A program made the translations under genes and the position numbers. Shown here one piece after another: positions 5,704 through 7,902 of a stretch of DNA of 7,902 nt. The stretch is from Modestobacter sp. (lineage in GTDB: Bacteria > Actinomycetota > Actinomycetes > Mycobacteriales > Geodermatophilaceae). The notes under the pieces are model-generated. The model saw nothing but the letters and a program-made list of their open reading frames with translations. It searched no databases and was not told where the DNA came from. The stretch is from assembly GCA_025963425.1 (NCBI GenBank), contig JAOPUQ010000416.1:1-7902 (forward strand). Direction: 5' to 3'. Within the stretch, counting starts at the first letter, position 1. Every line of letters starts with the position of its first letter.

Positions 5704-6681
5704 ATGCGCCAGGACGTCGCCAGCTGGCTCACCCGCCGTACCTACTCGGCGACCCAGTACCGGGCTCCGGAGTTGGTGGGGGCCAAGCAGGCACAGGGCA
5801 GCACGGTGAGCGTCGTCCTGCCCGCGCTGGACGAGGAACGCACCGTCGGTGCCATCGTCGCGGCGATCCACCGTGGACTCGTCGAGGGAGAACCGCTGGT
5901 CGACGAACTGGTCGTGGTCGACAGCGGCTCGACCGACCGGACGGCGTGTGTCGCCGAGGAGGCCGGTGCCCGGGTGGTCAGGGCCGAGGATGTTCTGCCC
6001 TGCCACGGCACCATCGCCGGGAAGGGCGAGGCGTTGTGGAAGTCGCTGCACGTCACCGACGGGGACCTGGTCGTCTTCATCGACTCCGACCTGATCGCCT
6101 TCGACCCGCAGTTCGTGGTCGGACTGCTCGGCCCGCTGCTCGGTGACCCAGCCGTCGGGTACGTCAAGGGCCTCTACGACCGTCCGGTGGAGACCGTGGC
6201 CGGGCTGGTGCCCACCGGGGGCGGCCGGGTCACCGAGCTGGTCGCCCGCCCGCTGCTGAACGCCCTGTGGCCGGAGCTGTCCGGGTTCGTCCAGCCGCTG
6301 TCCGGCGAGTACGCCGGCCGACGGCGGCTGCTGGAGCAGGTCCCGTTCGTGTCGCACTACGGCGTCGAGCTGGGTCTGCTGATCGACCTCGCCGAGCTGG
6401 CCGGGACCGATGCGCTCGCCCAGGTCGACCTCGGCACCCGCCAGCACTCCCACCAGTCCGATGCCGCGCTGGGCCGGATGGCCGGGCAGGTCCTGCAGAC
6501 CGCGCTGGCCCGCTGCCCCGGTGTCGCGGTCCCCAGCGACCACCTGGTGCAGTTCGTCCGCACCGGAGCCGACATCGAGGCGGTCACCTGGGACGTCGGG
6601 GTGGTCCAGCGACCGCCGATGCAGTCGGTACCCGCCTACGCGGCCCGCCGTTCCGGACGTGCCGCGGGGCGTCCGGCGTGA
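5704..6681 (+). CDS. gpgS: Glucosyl-3-phosphoglycerate synthase
   Basis: The product is 325 residues, almost exactly the length of the mycobacterial enzyme (about 324). It is a GT-A fold, GT81-family glycosyltransferase (EC 2.4.1.266) that transfers glucose from a nucleotide sugar to 3-phosphoglycerate, giving glucosyl-3-phosphoglycerate with retention of configuration. Motifs in order: VVLPALDEE (37-45), VVDSGSTD (71-78), GKGEALW (106-112), the metal-binding DSD (127-129), TGGGRVTELVARPLL (from 171, acceptor-binding region), QPLSGEY (197-203), and a late His (248, in RQH) at the place of the metal-coordinating His. In mycobacteria the product is dephosphorylated to glucosylglycerate, which primes methylglucose lipopolysaccharide; elsewhere glucosylglycerate is a compatible solute made in salt or nitrogen stress. 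No phosphatase gene (gpgP) is in this window. The stop overlaps the GTG of the next glycosyltransferase gene, so the two are coupled. Confidence 0.93.
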   Translation: MRQDVASWLTRRTYSATQYRAPELVGAKQAQGSTVSVVLPALDEERTVGAIVAAIHRGLVEGEPLVDELVVVDSGSTDRTACVAEEAGARVVRAEDVLPCHGTIAGKGEALWKSLHVTDGDLVVFIDSDLIAFDPQFVVGLLGPLLGDPAVGYVKGLYDRPVETVAGLVPTGGGRVTELVARPLLNALWPELSGFVQPLSGEYAGRRRLLEQVPFVSHYGVELGLLIDLAELAGTDALAQVDLGTRQHSHQSDAALGRMAGQVLQTALARCPGVAVPSDHLVQFVRTGADIEAVTWDVGVVQRPPMQSVPAYAARRSGRAAGRPA

Positions 6682-7889
6682 GGATCCTGATGGACGCCGG
6701 CCCGTGGCTGCCCGTCCCCCCGGAGGGGTACGGCGGGCTGGAGAACGTCGTCGCCACGTTGACCACGGAGCTGCGCCGTCGTGGGCACCAGGTCGTCCTG
6801 GCCACCGTCGGGGAGAGCCGGCAGGTCGCCGACGGCCGTGTCTCGGCCTTCGCGTCCGGCCAGTTCCCGCGGCTGGCCGGCTCCTATTCCGAGGTGGTCG
6901 GCGCCGCGCACGCCCACGTGCAGGCGGTCGTGGCCGAGATCCGCCGGCAGGCCGCGGCCGGCGACCCCCTCGACCTCGTGCACACCCACCTGGAGGTGGT
7001 CGGCCCCGCGGTGCTGGCCGCCCTCGGGGAGGCCGCGCCGCCGGTCCTGCACACGCTGCACTGGGACCTGCGGCGCAACGCGGACTTCTACCGGTCCTTC
7101 GACGGCCGGGGCCGGGTCTGGTTCGCCGGGGTCTCGGACCCCCAGGTGGAGCGGGGGCCTGCCCGGCTGCGGCGCCAGGTCCTCGGGGTCGTGCCGCTGG
7201 CGGTGCCGATTCCCGACGACCCGCCGGCGAGCCCGGACGAGCGCACGGGGTCGGTCCTGGTGCTGTCCCGGTTGTGCGAGCTCAAGGGGACCGACATCGC
7301 GCTGCGGGCCTGCCGGGCGGCCGGTGTGCCGCTCGTGCTGGCCGGGCCGGTCGGTGGCCGGCCGGACCGGGCCGCCCTGGACGCGGCCCTGGCCGACCCG
7401 GCCAGTCCGGTGCGCGGCTATCCCGACGTCCAGTGGTTCCTCGAGCACGTCGACCCGTGGCTGGACGGCGACCGGGTGCGCTGGGTGGGCAGCGTCCAGG
7501 GGCGGGCGAAGGCGGAGCTGCTGCGCCGGTCGCGGGCGGTGCTGTTCCCGCTCCGCTGGGACGAGCCGGGCGGCACGGCCGTGTGCGAGGCGATGGCCGC
7601 CGGCACGCCGGTCGTCGCGATGGCCCGTGGCTGCCTGCCGTCCCTGGTCGATCCCGGGGTCACCGGCTTCCTCGCCGACAGCGAGGCCGACTTCACCGCG
7701 GCACTCACCCGGGTGGACGACCTGGACCCGCGGGCCTGTGCGGCGACGGCGCGGCGCCGCTTCGCCCCCGGGGTCATGGCCGACGGGTACGAGGCGCTCT
7801 ACGCGGACGTGCGCCGCCGGGCAGCGGCGGCCCCCGGCCCGGACGGTCGCGTGCCGCGGGCGCGCTCGGGACAGACGCCGGTCGGGTGA
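6678..7889 (+). CDS. GT4-family (GT-B fold) glycosyltransferase
   Basis: The product is 403 residues. The N-terminal half carries EGYGGLE (16-22), the glycine-rich acceptor-side loop of GT4 enzymes, then VHTH (101-104) and LHTLHWD (124-130). The C-terminal half has the donor site: VLVLSRLCELKG (193-204), whose Arg198 and Lys203 are placed to hold the sugar-nucleotide phosphates, then LVLAGPVGG, and the retaining EX7E motif Glu296/Glu304 (EPGGTAVCE) followed by AMAAGTPVVA. It is a retaining glycosyltransferase using a nucleotide sugar; donor and acceptor are not evident. The start is GTG 6678, overlapping the gpgS stop as GTGA; the frame is open further upstream but lies inside gpgS. The tight coupling suggests the same pathway, for example adding a second sugar to glucosyl(phospho)glycerate, or a role in a nearby glycan route. 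The last 25 or so residues are Pro/Arg/Gly-rich and probably disordered. Confidence 0.88.
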   Translation: MRILMDAGPWLPVPPEGYGGLENVVATLTTELRRRGHQVVLATVGESRQVADGRVSAFASGQFPRLAGSYSEVVGAAHAHVQAVVAEIRRQAAAGDPLDLVHTHLEVVGPAVLAALGEAAPPVLHTLHWDLRRNADFYRSFDGRGRVWFAGVSDPQVERGPARLRRQVLGVVPLAVPIPDDPPASPDERTGSVLVLSRLCELKGTDIALRACRAAGVPLVLAGPVGGRPDRAALDAALADPASPVRGYPDVQWFLEHVDPWLDGDRVRWVGSVQGRAKAELLRRSRAVLFPLRWDEPGGTAVCEAMAAGTPVVAMARGCLPSLVDPGVTGFLADSEADFTAALTRVDDLDPRACAATARRRFAPGVMADGYEALYADVRRRAAAAPGPDGRVPRARSGQTPVG

Positions 7890-7902
7890 CCGGGCGGGGT
7901 CC

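Noticed and set aside
5434..6543. Minus-strand open frame of 369 codons opposite gpgS
   Set aside because: It is antisense of a strongly recognised GpgS and shows no domain pattern of its own.
6267..6677. Upstream extension of the GT4 frame inside gpgS
   Set aside because: Residues before GTG 6678 are Arg/Ala/Gly/Pro-rich shadow; the GT-B first strand begins right at the GTG.

Overview
The window comes from a very GC-rich chromosome with GTG starts, four-base stop/start overlaps, Shine-Dalgarno (SD) motifs of the GGAGG type, a lipobox lipoprotein and a mycobacterial-type glucosyl-3-phosphoglycerate synthase. These point to a high-GC actinomycete. The mix of ethylmalonyl-CoA-pathway-like genes and glucosylglycerate-type genes would fit Geodermatophilaceae or Pseudonocardiales, but that placement is inference. 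No rRNA, tRNA, CRISPR, insertion sequence or phage gene is visible.

Left part (1-2869 and 2866-3384). The window opens inside the 3' end of a CitE/HpcH-type CoA-ester lyase, most like L-malyl-CoA/beta-methylmalyl-CoA lyase. A strong 15-bp hairpin separates it from two convergent minus-strand genes: a lipoprotein gene (840-1550) followed by a Tyr/Gly/Pro-rich DUF4190-type membrane protein gene (354-812). Divergent from the lipoprotein is an acyl-CoA dehydrogenase (1673-2869). With the lyase nearby it may be the methylsuccinyl-CoA dehydrogenase step of the ethylmalonyl-CoA pathway. A small two-helix membrane protein gene overlaps its stop codon.

Middle (3315-5437, minus strand). A Gfo/Idh/MocA oxidoreductase and a medium-chain dehydrogenase are translationally coupled through an ATGA overlap. 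The medium-chain dehydrogenase lacks the usual zinc-binding Cys. Its 3' end overlaps the small membrane protein gene tail-to-tail by 70 bp.

Right part (5704-7889, plus strand). After a 266-bp divergent intergenic region come gpgS (glucosyl-3-phosphoglycerate synthase, GT81) and a GT-B family 4 glycosyltransferase, coupled by a GTGA overlap. GpgS makes glucosyl-3-phosphoglycerate, the precursor of glucosylglycerate, from an activated glucose and 3-phosphoglycerate. The GT4 enzyme could extend that product or build another glycan. The divergent oxidoreductase pair may supply or modify a sugar or cyclitol for the same pathway. That link rests only on position and enzyme class, and it is the part of the window most likely to hold something undescribed.
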